DNA of 64,000 nt from Rhodoplanes serenus (lineage in GTDB: Bacteria > Pseudomonadota > Alphaproteobacteria > Rhizobiales > Xanthobacteraceae), in NCBI GenBank assembly GCA_009720755.1, contig WNKV01000011.1, positions 62,001-126,000 of the forward strand, written 5' to 3'. This document shows, one piece after another, positions 26,390 to 34,838 of this stretch (within the stretch, counting starts at the first letter, position 1; each line of letters begins with the position of its first letter). Below the pieces are notes generated by a model. The model had not been told where the DNA came from. It saw nothing but the letters and a program-made list of their open reading frames with translations, and searched no databases. The position numbers were made by a program, and so were the translations under genes.

Positions 26390-26779
26390 ATGATCGATCA
26401 CGTCGGCTTTCCGGTTTCTGACTACACCCGGTCGAAGACGTTCTATGCCGCCGCGCTGGCGCCGCTCGGCTACGTGCTGATGATGGAGATCGGCGGCGAT
26501 GCGCTGGAGAGCGGCCATGCGGCCGCCGGCTTCGGCCGCGACGGCAAGCCGGATTTCTGGATCGGCGGCGAGGGTGGCCTGGCCGGCGTCCTGCACGTCG
26601 CCATCGCGGCCGCGGACCGGGCGACGGTGGATGCCTTCCATGCCGCGGCGCTCGCTGCCGGCGGCCGCGACAACGGCGGCCCCGGCCTGCGGCCGCAATA
26701 CCACCCCGACTACTACGCCGCCTTCGTGCTCGATCCCGACGGCCACAACATCGAGGCGGTGTGCCACCGCCCGGCCTGA
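26390..26779 (+). CDS. VOC superfamily (glyoxalase/bleomycin-resistance fold) protein
   Basis: 129 residues. A VOC fold opens with MIDHVGFPVSDYTRSKTFY and closes with YYAAFVLDPDGHNIEAVCH, so a metal-binding His (residue 4) and Glu (in NIEAV) are placed as in glyoxalase-like enzymes. Such proteins act on small metabolites or bind antibiotics; the substrate is not evident. It follows the sdhB hairpins and is probably transcribed separately. Confidence 0.85.
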   Translation: MIDHVGFPVSDYTRSKTFYAAALAPLGYVLMMEIGGDALESGHAAAGFGRDGKPDFWIGGEGGLAGVLHVAIAAADRATVDAFHAAALAAGGRDNGGPGLRPQYHPDYYAAFVLDPDGHNIEAVCHRPA

Positions 26780-26857
26780 TGGCCGTGGGGCGCCCGAAGC
26801 GGGAACCGCGCGGACGTGGCCCGGGTTGACCCGCGAGCCCCGACGCGAGGTTTCCCG

Positions 26858-27145
26858 ATGATGCATGCCGCCCCGGTCGCCACCGACCGGCCGTTCCGAA
26901 CCGCCGCCGATCTTCCGACCGGGCCGCGCATCCCGCCGGCGCCCCAACTGCCGGTCCCGCCGGTGGCGCCGCCCGATCCCGATGCCCCGGTGCTGCCCGA
27001 CCCCGACGACCCGCCGGTGCCGGGTCCGGGCGGGCCGCGCACGCCCTATCCGGTCAACGACCCCGGCATCGCCGACCCGACCAAGCCGGGCTCCGATCCG
27101 GACTACGTGCCGCCGCTGCCGCCCGGCGGTCCCGGGCAGATGTGA
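26858..27145 (+). CDS. Small proline-rich protein of unknown function
   Basis: 95 residues of low complexity. About a third are Pro, with Asp and Gly: PAPQLPVPPVAPPDPDAPVLP then DPDDPPVPGPGGP. It ends in PPLPPGGPGQM. No signal peptide, membrane segment or Cys. GCGAGG lies 7 nt before the ATG at 26858, which supports it as a real gene. Convergent with the dehydrogenase gene. It could be spurious given the GC content, but the proline runs and the ribosome site argue for translation. Confidence 0.5.
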   Translation: MMHAAPVATDRPFRTAADLPTGPRIPPAPQLPVPPVAPPDPDAPVLPDPDDPPVPGPGGPRTPYPVNDPGIADPTKPGSDPDYVPPLPPGGPGQM

Positions 27146-27165
27146 GGCGTCGCCGGCCTATCCCC

Positions 27166-28161
27166 TCAGCCGGCGCCGTAGTCGATCACCGGGCACAGCC
27201 CGGCCGCGTCCGGCGCCAGGATGGCGTCGATCCGCGCCGGTAGATCCGCGAAGGGAACCGCCGGTGCCAGCAGCGCGTCGAGGCGGGCGTCGGCCAGCAG
27301 CGTCAGCGCCGCTTCGAGCCGCCGCCGGTGCGTCCAGCGCGGCCGGCGCGAGGGCGCGACCTGCCCGACCTGGCTCGACCGTAGCGTCAGCCGCCGGCTG
27401 TGGAAGGCGCCACCGAGCGGCACCGCCGGTGCCGTCTCGCCATACCAGCTCAGCTCCAGCACGGTCGCCTCGTCGCCGGCGAGCGACAGTGCCGTGGCGA
27501 GCCCGGCCGCGGTGGCGCTCGCATGCACCACAAGGTCGCAGTCGCCGGCCGCCACCGCGGGCGCCGCGAAGGCGAGCCCGAGAGCGGCCGCGGTCGCGGC
27601 GCGCTCCGGTGCGACGTCCACCACGGTGACGTCGGTGCCCGGAATCCCGGCGCACAGATGCGCCACCAGAAGCCCGACCACGCCGGCCCCCACCACCGCG
27701 ATGCGATCGGCCGGGCCGGGTGCGGCGTCCCACACGGCGTTCAGCGCGGTCTCCATGTTGGCGGCGAGCACGGCCCGGCGCGCCGGCACGCTCTCGGGGA
27801 TCGGCACCACCATCTCGGCCGGCAGCACGAAGCGGCTCTGATGCGGATGCAGCGCGAACACCGGGCGGCCGATCAGCGCCGCCGCGCCGGCCTCGACCAC
27901 GCCGACGGTGGCGTAGCCGTACTTCACCGGGAACGGGAACGTGCCGCCCATGTGGGGCCCGCCCATCCGCGCATGCTCGCTCGCCGGCACCCGGCCGGCC
28001 AGCACCAGCCGCTCGGTGCCGCGGCTGATCGCCCCGTGGGTCGCTCGCACCAGCACGTCGCCGGGACCGGGAATCGGCAGCGGCTCGCGCCGGATCTCGG
28101 CGCGCCCCGGCGCCACGTACCACAGGGCTGCGCCAGCCCTCGTATCGCCGTCCTGTCCCAC
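27166..28161 (-). CDS. Zinc-type alcohol dehydrogenase family protein (MDR superfamily)
   Basis: 331 residues of the medium-chain dehydrogenase/reductase fold. The N-terminal domain has IPGPGDVLVRATHGAISRGTE, and the nucleotide-binding motif is IAVVGAGVVGLLVAHL in the middle. It lacks the usual catalytic Cys-rich lobe and the GHE zinc motif of classical alcohol dehydrogenases, resembling the BchC-like/zinc-independent group instead. Substrate unknown. A hairpin-capable sequence (CGCCGGC 27151-27157, GCCGGCG 27169-27175) straddles its stop. Divergent from the OpgH-like gene. Confidence 0.8.
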   Translation of the reverse strand: MGQDGDTRAGAALWYVAPGRAEIRREPLPIPGPGDVLVRATHGAISRGTERLVLAGRVPASEHARMGGPHMGGTFPFPVKYGYATVGVVEAGAAALIGRPVFALHPHQSRFVLPAEMVVPIPESVPARRAVLAANMETALNAVWDAAPGPADRIAVVGAGVVGLLVAHLCAGIPGTDVTVVDVAPERAATAAALGLAFAAPAVAAGDCDLVVHASATAAGLATALSLAGDEATVLELSWYGETAPAVPLGGAFHSRRLTLRSSQVGQVAPSRRPRWTHRRRLEAALTLLADARLDALLAPAVPFADLPARIDAILAPDAAGLCPVIDYGAG

Positions 28162-28238
28162 TCGCGATTCCTTTATTGGACGGGTTGATGCGTCCCGCTA
28201 TACCCGCGGACGTGGTGGAATGGCAGGGGGCATCCCGG

Positions 28239-30089
28239 ATGTCGGCAGAGGCGACCGCGGCACCAGCCGCGGAGGTGGACCGCGGCCTGCCCGTCGCGGC
28301 GCGGCGGGCGCTGTTCGCGACGCTCGTCGCCGTCACCCTCGCGGCCCTCGTCGCCCTGATGGTCCGGGTGCTGGCGCCCGGCGGCTTCGGGGCTTTCGAT
28401 CTCGCCGTCACGGTGCTGTTCGCCGTCACCCTGCCGTGGACCGTGATCGGCTTCTGGAACGCGGTGATCGGGTTCCTGATCCTGCGCTTCGCCGACGACC
28501 CGGTCGCCGCCGTGCTGCCAGGGGTGGCTCGCGTGGCGCCCGACGCGGCGATCGCCGGGTCGACCGCGATCCTGCTGTGCGTGCGCAACGAGCCGCCGGA
28601 GCGCGTGGTGCGCAACCTGCGCCCGCTGGTCGCCGGGCTCGCCGGTTCTCCTTATGCCGATCGGTTCCACGTCTATGTGCTGAGCGACACCAGCGACCCG
28701 GCGATCGCGGTCGCCGAGGAAGCGGCCTTCGCGGGCCTCGCCGCCGAGCATGACGGTCGTCTGGCGCTGACCTATCGGCGGCGTCGCGACAATGCCGGCT
28801 TCAAGGCCGGCAACATCGCCGACTTCTGCAACCACTACGGCGACCGCCACGACTACGCCGTGACGCTCGACGCCGACAGCGTGATGCCGGCCGAGGCGGT
28901 GCTGCGGCTCGTCCGCATCATGGAGGCCGATCCGCGCCTCGGCATCCTCCAGGGCTTGGTGATTGGCATGCCGGCGACCAGTGCGTTCGCCCGCCTGTTC
29001 CAGTTCTCGATGCGGCTCGGCATGCGCTCCTACACGGTGGGCAGCGCCTGGTGGCAGGCCGACTGCGGCCCCTACTGGGGCCACAACGCGGTGCTGCGGC
29101 TCAAGCCCTTCATGGCCCATTGCGAGCTGTCGGCGCTGCCCGGCACCGGGCCGCTCGGCGGGCACGTGCTCAGCCATGACCAGATCGAGGCGGTGCTGAT
29201 GCGCCGCGCCGGCTATGCGGTGCGGGTGCTGCCGGAGGAGACCCTCGGCTTCGAGGAGAATCCGCCAACCCTGATCGAGTTCGTGCGCCGCGATCTGCGC
29301 TGGTGCCAGGGCAACATGCAGTACTGGCGCTTTCTCGGCCTGCCCGGCCTGCGCCCGGTGAGCCGGTATCAGCTCCTCTTCGCCATCCTGATGTTCCTCG
29401 GCTCGCCGGCCTGGATCGGCCTCGCGGTGATGGGCGCCGCCGCGGCGTGGCTCGCCGGCGGCGACACGCTGGTCGATCCCGGCGCTGGCGGCCTGCTGGT
29501 GGGGCTGCTGGTGCCGATGTGGTTCGCCCCGCAGCTCGCGACCCTCGCCGACATGCTGACGCGGCGCGACGGCGCCGCCGCCTTCGGCGGGCGTCCGGCG
29601 CTGGTCGCCAACGCGGCCGTCGCGATGGCCTTCATGCAGCTCCTGGTGCCGATCATGTGGCTCGCCCACACGGTGTTCCTGGCCGGGCTGCCGTTCGGCC
29701 GCGCCATCGGCTGGCAGACCCAGACCCGTGTCGACCATGCGGTGTCGATCGCCACCGCGCTGCGCCTCATGTGGCCCCAGACCCTGCTCGGCCTTGGCGT
29801 GCTCGGTCTCGTCGCTGCGGCGGCGCCGGCGGCGCTGCCGGTGGCGCTGCTGATCGCCGCCGGTCCGGCGCTGGCGGTGCCGCTCGCCGTCGTCACCGCG
29901 TCGCCGGTGGTCGGTCGCCTCGCCCGCCGCCTCGGCCTCGCCGCCCTGCCGGAGGAGCGGGCGCCGCCGGCCATTCTCCGCGCCATCGCGGTCGCGACAC
30001 ACGATCTTCGCCCCGGACCGCCCGTCGCGGCCGCCCCGTCGCCCGCCGCCGCCGAGCTGCCGACATGCTCCAGAGCGTCCGCACCCTGA
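28239..30089 (+). CDS. opgH: OpgH/MdoH-like membrane glucosyltransferase (osmoregulated glucan synthesis)
   Basis: 616 residues. Two N-terminal membrane segments precede a family 2 glycosyltransferase domain with LCVRNEPPERVVRNLRP, the FKAGNIADFC region, the DADS motif (about residue 210) and the HDQIEAVLMRRAGY segment. The acceptor motif is in RRDLRWCQGN (about residue 350, equivalent to QXXRW). Several membrane helices follow. It should polymerise glucose from UDP-glucose across the inner membrane. It is shorter than the 700-850-residue enterobacterial protein, and no opgG is nearby. The ATG at 28239 has an AGGGGG ribosome site 8 nt upstream; in-frame ATG 28188 would add 17 residues. Confidence 0.87.
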   Translation: MSAEATAAPAAEVDRGLPVAARRALFATLVAVTLAALVALMVRVLAPGGFGAFDLAVTVLFAVTLPWTVIGFWNAVIGFLILRFADDPVAAVLPGVARVAPDAAIAGSTAILLCVRNEPPERVVRNLRPLVAGLAGSPYADRFHVYVLSDTSDPAIAVAEEAAFAGLAAEHDGRLALTYRRRRDNAGFKAGNIADFCNHYGDRHDYAVTLDADSVMPAEAVLRLVRIMEADPRLGILQGLVIGMPATSAFARLFQFSMRLGMRSYTVGSAWWQADCGPYWGHNAVLRLKPFMAHCELSALPGTGPLGGHVLSHDQIEAVLMRRAGYAVRVLPEETLGFEENPPTLIEFVRRDLRWCQGNMQYWRFLGLPGLRPVSRYQLLFAILMFLGSPAWIGLAVMGAAAAWLAGGDTLVDPGAGGLLVGLLVPMWFAPQLATLADMLTRRDGAAAFGGRPALVANAAVAMAFMQLLVPIMWLAHTVFLAGLPFGRAIGWQTQTRVDHAVSIATALRLMWPQTLLGLGVLGLVAAAAPAALPVALLIAAGPALAVPLAVVTASPVVGRLARRLGLAALPEERAPPAILRAIAVATHDLRPGPPVAAAPSPAAAELPTCSRASAP

Positions 30090-30808
30090 CCGGGGTCGTC
30101 GCCTCGCTGCGCACCTATTACGGTCGCCGCGGCCACCGCGACGGCCTCGATCGGCTCTACGCCCGTTTCGTGCGGCCCGGCGATCTGGTCTTCGACGTCG
30201 GCGCCCATGTGGGTGACCGCGTCGCCGCCTTCCGCCGCCTCGGCGCCCGTGTGGTCGCGGTCGAGCCGCAGCCGGTGCTCGCCCGGGTGCTGCGGCTGCT
30301 CTACGGCCGCGACCGCGCCGTGGTGGTCGAGCCGATGCTGCTCGGCGCCCACGCGGGCACGGCCGAGCTCTTGATCAACACCGCCAACCCGACCGTGTCG
30401 ACCGCCTCGGCGGCGTTCGTGGCCGCCGCCGCCGGGGCGCCGGGCTGGGAGGCCGAGCGCTGGACGGCGCGCCGTGCCGTGCCGATGACGACGCTCGATG
30501 CGCTAATCGCGCGCCACGGCGTGCCGGCCTTCGTCAAGATCGACGTCGAGGGCTTCGAGGCCGAGGTGCTGGCCGGACTGTCGGCGCCGGTGGCGGCGCT
30601 GTCGTTCGAGTTCACCACCATTCAGCGCGACGTGGCGCGCGCCGCGCTCGCCCGCTGCGCGGCGCTCGGCTACGCCAAGTTCGACGCCTCGCTCGGCGAG
30701 TCGCATCGGCTGATGCATGGCGGCTGGCAGACCGCCGCCCGCATGGCGGAATGGATCGACGGCTTGCCGCACGCCGCCAACTCCGGCGACGTCTATGCGA
30801 TCCGGTGA
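30065..30808 (+). CDS. FkbM family SAM-dependent methyltransferase
   Basis: 247 residues overlapping the end of the OpgH-like gene by 25 bp. SAM-binding motif LVFDVGAHVGDRVAAFRRLG at about residues 41-60, VVAVEPQP after it, and the FkbM hallmark FVKIDVEGFEAEVLAGL at about 155-171. Family members O-methylate sugars, polyketides or glycan ends. The overlap with opgH suggests a glycan modification; the acceptor is not known. Confidence 0.85.
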   Translation: MLQSVRTLTGVVASLRTYYGRRGHRDGLDRLYARFVRPGDLVFDVGAHVGDRVAAFRRLGARVVAVEPQPVLARVLRLLYGRDRAVVVEPMLLGAHAGTAELLINTANPTVSTASAAFVAAAAGAPGWEAERWTARRAVPMTTLDALIARHGVPAFVKIDVEGFEAEVLAGLSAPVAALSFEFTTIQRDVARAALARCAALGYAKFDASLGESHRLMHGGWQTAARMAEWIDGLPHAANSGDVYAIR

Positions 30809-32210
30809 CGCGCCTCTCGCGGTGCCCCGCCAGGCGCTCGCCGAGGCCACCGCCCCGGCAGGCCGCGGGGCGGCGCCGCTCGTGATCACGATCGTCGCGG
30901 CATCGGGCTTCGCGCTCACCCTCGTGGTGTTCTGGCCCGGCGTGATGACCTTCGACGCGCGCTTCGTACTGGAGGCGGCGCGTGCCGGCACCTACGGCGA
31001 CTGGCAGTCGCCGGTGCTGGCGGCGCTGTGGCGCGTCATCGACCAGTGGTGGCCGGGACCCGCTGGCCTGTTGATCCTCACGGCCGCCCTGTACTGGACC
31101 GGCTTCGCGCTCGTCGGCGCCGCGCTCACCCGGCGCTCGCGCGTGCTCGGCTTCGTCGCGGTGCTGCTCGGCTTCACGCCGCCCGCCTTCATGTTTCTCG
31201 GCATCCTGTGGCGCGATGTGCTGTTCGGCTGCGTCTGGCTGCTCGCCGCGGCGCTGGCCTTCGTCTCGACCGCTCCATTGCGGAACATTCTAGAACCATA
31301 CGCGCCGTCGCGTGCGGCCGTTCTCCGAGCAGCGGAGATCGGGCGGCTCGCGCTCCGCCTCGCCGCCGTCGTTCTCGTGATCCTCGGCGTGCTGCTGCGC
31401 CCCAACGCGCTGCTGGCGGCGCCCCTGCTGATCGCCTACGCGGTCTGGCCGTCGCGGCTGTTGCTGCGGCGGATGGCGCTGCTCTATGTCCCGGCCGGCC
31501 TCGCCCTGTTCGGTCTTCTCCAGCTCGTCTACTACGGCGCGCTCGGCGCCACGCGCGAGCACCCGCTGCACTCGCTGGCGGTGTTCGACCTCGGCGGCAT
31601 CACTCACTTCTCCGGCGACGTCCGTCTGCCGGGCGCGTGGACCGCCGACGAGCGGCGCCGCCTTCTCACCGACTGCTACGATCCGTATCTGTGGGATGCC
31701 TACTGGTACGGCCGCCCCTGCGCCTTCGTGATGGAGCGCCTGGAGCGGCGCGAGCGCGTGTTCGGAACGCCGGTGATTACCACCGCCTGGCGTGACGCGG
31801 TGCTGACGCATCCGCTGGCGTGGCTCTCCCACCGCGCCGCCTTCTCGCGCACCTTCCTGGTCGGGCCGACCTTCACGCTGTGGGTCGCGGATCTCGACGA
31901 CAAGAGCCGGCTGGCGTTGCCGGACAACCGCGCCTTCGCGGCCATGGTGGCGGTCCACGACGTGCTGAAGCCGACTCTCTTGTTCCGCGCCGGCGTCTGG
32001 CTCGTCGTCTGCGTGCTGCTCGCCGCCGCGACGCTGCGCCGGCGCGACAACCCGGCCGGCGCCTTCGTGGTGGCGGTGGCGGGCTCGGCGGCCGTCTACG
32101 TGGCGAGCTTCACGCTTCTCGGCGTCGCCGCCGATCTTCGCTATGCGTGGTGGAGCATCGTCGCGGTGCTCGCATGCCTTCCGGTGTGGGCGGCGACCGC
32201 ACGGCGGTGA
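30795..32210 (+). CDS. Polytopic membrane protein, probable GT-C-type glycosyltransferase
   Basis: 471 residues with about 10-11 membrane segments. After the first helix (ITIVAASGFALTLVVFW) comes PGVMTFDARFVLEA and GTYGDWQSPVLAALW. This arrangement of an acidic residue in the first large periplasmic loop resembles lipid-linked sugar transferases of the GT-C class. A large loop (about 250-370) with DCYDPYLWDAYWYG follows. The start at ATG 30795 lies 14 bp inside the methyltransferase gene, so it is part of the same operon. The exact family is not recognised with confidence. Confidence 0.65.
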   Translation: MRSGDAPLAVPRQALAEATAPAGRGAAPLVITIVAASGFALTLVVFWPGVMTFDARFVLEAARAGTYGDWQSPVLAALWRVIDQWWPGPAGLLILTAALYWTGFALVGAALTRRSRVLGFVAVLLGFTPPAFMFLGILWRDVLFGCVWLLAAALAFVSTAPLRNILEPYAPSRAAVLRAAEIGRLALRLAAVVLVILGVLLRPNALLAAPLLIAYAVWPSRLLLRRMALLYVPAGLALFGLLQLVYYGALGATREHPLHSLAVFDLGGITHFSGDVRLPGAWTADERRRLLTDCYDPYLWDAYWYGRPCAFVMERLERRERVFGTPVITTAWRDAVLTHPLAWLSHRAAFSRTFLVGPTFTLWVADLDDKSRLALPDNRAFAAMVAVHDVLKPTLLFRAGVWLVVCVLLAAATLRRRDNPAGAFVVAVAGSAAVYVASFTLLGVAADLRYAWWSIVAVLACLPVWAATARR

Positions 32211-32338
32211 TCTTCTCGCGCGCGAGTTGCTGGCGCCTCGCGCTGCGACGGGGCGGCGGTTTGCAAAGCTGCGCGTCGCGGTCGAGAATGCGACCCACCC
32301 CCGCGCCCTACGGCGCCGCCAACCAAGGCCCCCGATCG

Positions 32339-33163
32339 ATGAGCATCCCGTCCTCTCCGCGGGCCGTTCCGGCCGCGCCCGCCGTCGAGCCGGAGCCCGC
32401 GCCGGCGCGTCTCGATCTCGTTGCTCTGCCCGGCCTGCCGCTGATCCGCCCCGGTGACGATCTCGCCGGCCTGCTCGCGTCGGCCGTGATCGCGGTGGGC
32501 GGTGCCGCGCCCGGCGACGTGCTGGTGCTCGCTCAGAAGATCGTCTCCAAGGCCGAAGGCCGCTATGTGGACCTCGCCGCCGTCGCGCCCTCGGCGGCCG
32601 CCGAGGCGCTCGCCGCCGAGACCGACAAGGACCCGCGTCTCGTCGAGGTGATCCTGCGCGAGTCGCGCCGGGTCGTGCGCCACTCCCGCCACGTCCTGAT
32701 CGTCGAGCATCGCTGCGGCTTCGTGATGGCCAATGCCGGGATCGACCGCTCCAACGTCGACCCGATCGAAGGCAGCGATCCGGTGCTGTTGCTGCCCGAG
32801 GATGCCGATGCGTCGGCGGCGCGGCTGCACCATGCGCTCTCGGCCCGGCTCGGCGTACCGATCGCCGTCATCGTCAGCGACAGTTTCGGCCGGCCGTGGC
32901 GGAACGGCACCGTCGGGGTCGCGCTCGGCGCCGCTGGCCTGCCGGCGGTGCGCGACCTGCGGGGCGAGCCCGATCTCTACGGCCGGCCGTTGCGCGTCAC
33001 CGAGACCGGCTTCGCCGACGAGATCGCCGCCGCCGCCTCGCTGCTGATGGGGCAGGGGGCCGAGGGCCGCCCCGCCGTGCTGGTGCGGGGGCTCTCGCCC
33101 GCCGGGCCGCCGCGCCCCGCGACGGATCTGATCCGCGGCTCGACCGAGGATCTGTTCCGCTGA
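32339..33163 (+). CDS. cofE: Coenzyme F420-0:L-glutamate ligase CofE
   Basis: 274 residues. CofE core: LVALPGLPLIRPGDDLAGL, VLVLAQKIVSKAEGRYVDL, RRVVRHSRHVLIVEHRCGFV, NAGIDRSN, and the nucleotide/glutamate segment VSDSFGRPWRNGTVGVALG. It adds glutamates to F420-0 by GTP-dependent ligation. It is a single-domain protein and lacks the C-terminal nitroreductase-like domain of actinobacterial FbiB. It opens the F420 operon, with the next gene sharing its stop (TGATG), and lies 128 bp after the membrane glycosyltransferase-like gene. Confidence 0.93.
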   Translation: MSIPSSPRAVPAAPAVEPEPAPARLDLVALPGLPLIRPGDDLAGLLASAVIAVGGAAPGDVLVLAQKIVSKAEGRYVDLAAVAPSAAAEALAAETDKDPRLVEVILRESRRVVRHSRHVLIVEHRCGFVMANAGIDRSNVDPIEGSDPVLLLPEDADASAARLHHALSARLGVPIAVIVSDSFGRPWRNGTVGVALGAAGLPAVRDLRGEPDLYGRPLRVTETGFADEIAAAASLLMGQGAEGRPAVLVRGLSPAGPPRPATDLIRGSTEDLFR

Positions 33164-34119
33164 TGGGGCGGCACGGCACCGTGATCGCCCTGTCGGGCGG
33201 CATCGGCGGCGCCAAGCTCGCGCTCGGCTTGGCGCGCCGGCTGCCGCCCGGCGATCTCGCCGTGGTCGCCAATGTGGGGGACGACTTCGAGCATCTCGGC
33301 CTCGCCGTCTCGCCCGACATCGACACGCTCGTCTACACGCTCGCCGGCCTCGCCGATCCGCAGCAGGGCTGGGGCCGCGCCGGCGAGACCTGGACCTTCA
33401 TGGCGGCGCTGGAGGCGCTCGGCGGCGAGACTTGGTTCCGGCTCGGCGACGGCGATCTCGCCATGCATGTGATGCGCACGCACCGGCTCGCCGCCGGCAC
33501 GCCGCTGTCGGAGATCACCGCGGCGGCCTGCACGGCGCTCGGGATCGCCACCCGGGTGTGGCCGGCGACCGACGACCGCCTGCGCACCCGGGTGCGAACC
33601 GACGACGGGTGGCTCGACTTCCAGGACTGGTTCGTCGGCCGCCGCGCTCAGCCTGCGGTGCGCGAGATCGCCTTCGAGGGTGCCGCGACGGCGCGCCCGC
33701 TGCCGGCGGTGCTGGCCGCGCTCGCGGCGCCCGATCTGCGCGCCGTGGTGATCTGCCCATCCAACCCGCTGATCAGCATCGGGCCGATTCTCGCGGTGCC
33801 GGGCCTGCGCGACGCCCTCGCGTCGTGCGCGGCGCCGGTGGTCGCGGTGTCGCCGCTGATCGGCGGCCGTGCCGTCAAGGGACCGACCGCCGCCATGCTG
33901 GCCGATCTCGGCATCGGCGCGACGGCGGCCGCGGTGGCCTCGCACTACGGCGATCTCCTCGACGGCTTCGTGCTCGACGAGGCCGACGCCGCGGCGGCCG
34001 TCGATGTCGGCGTGCCGACGCTCGTCACCCGTACCATGATGCTCAGTCTGGCCGATCGCGAGCGATTGGCGGATGATGTGCTCGCCTTCGTCGACCGGAT
34101 CGGAGCCACCCCCGCATGA
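33163..34119 (+). CDS. cofD: 2-phospho-L-lactate transferase CofD
   Basis: 318 residues. It begins VIALSGGIGGAKLALGL, the CofD phosphate-binding signature, followed by VVANVGDDFEHLGLAVSPDIDT and later VVICPSNPLISIGPILAVPG and SPLIGGRAVKGP. It transfers the guanylyl-activated phospholactate-like group to FO, making F420-0 or its dehydro form. Its ATG overlaps the cofE stop by one base, and its end overlaps cofC by 4 bp, showing tight coupling. Confidence 0.95.
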   Translation: MGRHGTVIALSGGIGGAKLALGLARRLPPGDLAVVANVGDDFEHLGLAVSPDIDTLVYTLAGLADPQQGWGRAGETWTFMAALEALGGETWFRLGDGDLAMHVMRTHRLAAGTPLSEITAAACTALGIATRVWPATDDRLRTRVRTDDGWLDFQDWFVGRRAQPAVREIAFEGAATARPLPAVLAALAAPDLRAVVICPSNPLISIGPILAVPGLRDALASCAAPVVAVSPLIGGRAVKGPTAAMLADLGIGATAAAVASHYGDLLDGFVLDEADAAAAVDVGVPTLVTRTMMLSLADRERLADDVLAFVDRIGATPA

Positions 34120-34838
34120 TCCCCGACCCGAAGCTCTGCGCCGTCGTGCCCATCAAGGGCATGGTCGGCGCCAAGCAGCGCCTCGCCGCGGTGCTGCCGC
34201 CGGACGCCCGTGCGGATCTCGCCATGGCGATGGCCGAGGACGTGCTGGAGCAGCTCGCCGCGGTGCCGGAGCTCGCCCGCATCCTGGTGGTCACCGCCGA
34301 CGCGACCGCGGCGGCGCTGGCGCGGCGCTGGGGTGCCGAGGTGTCCGACGCTCATGCGAGCGAGGGCCACACCGGCGCCGTGACGGGCGCGGCGCGGCGG
34401 CTGGTGCGCGAGGGCTTCGGGCTGATCACGGTGCCGGGCGACCTGCCGCTGGTCGCCGCCGCCGATGTCTCGCGGGTGATCGCCGCGCATGGCGCGGCGC
34501 CCGCCTTCACGATCGCGCCGGCGCGCGACTTCCAGGGCTCAAACGCCATCGTCTGCTCGCCCGCCGACGCGGTGCCGCTGCGCTTCGGGCCGGACAGCTT
34601 CTATCCGCATCTCGCGGCGGCGCGTGCGCACGGCATCGCGCCGACCGTGGTCGAGGTGGCGGGGCTCGGCTTCGACGTCGACGAGCCGCACGATCTCGCC
34701 GACTTCGTAGCGCGCCGGGTCGACACCCGCGCCGGCCGGCTGGTCGCAAGCTTCGGCCCAGCATTGGTCGACCGCCTCGCCGCTGTCCTCTCGTCCGATG
34801 AGGCCGCGCCGGCGTTCGCTGCGGAGGCGAAGCGATGA
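34116..34838 (+). CDS. cofC: 2-phospho-L-lactate (or phosphoenolpyruvate) guanylyltransferase CofC/FbiD
   Basis: 240 residues. Nucleotidyltransferase start VVPIKGMVGAKQRLAAVLPP, then LVVTADATAAALARRWGAEV and VTVPGDLPL-like VPGDLPLVAAADVSRV. It makes the GDP-activated side-chain precursor for CofD. Whether it takes 2-phospholactate, phosphoenolpyruvate or 3-phosphoglycerate varies between bacteria and cannot be read from this sequence by eye. Overlaps cofD (ATGA) and the FO synthase gene (ATGA). Confidence 0.92.
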   Translation: MIPDPKLCAVVPIKGMVGAKQRLAAVLPPDARADLAMAMAEDVLEQLAAVPELARILVVTADATAAALARRWGAEVSDAHASEGHTGAVTGAARRLVREGFGLITVPGDLPLVAAADVSRVIAAHGAAPAFTIAPARDFQGSNAIVCSPADAVPLRFGPDSFYPHLAAARAHGIAPTVVEVAGLGFDVDEPHDLADFVARRVDTRAGRLVASFGPALVDRLAAVLSSDEAAPAFAAEAKR

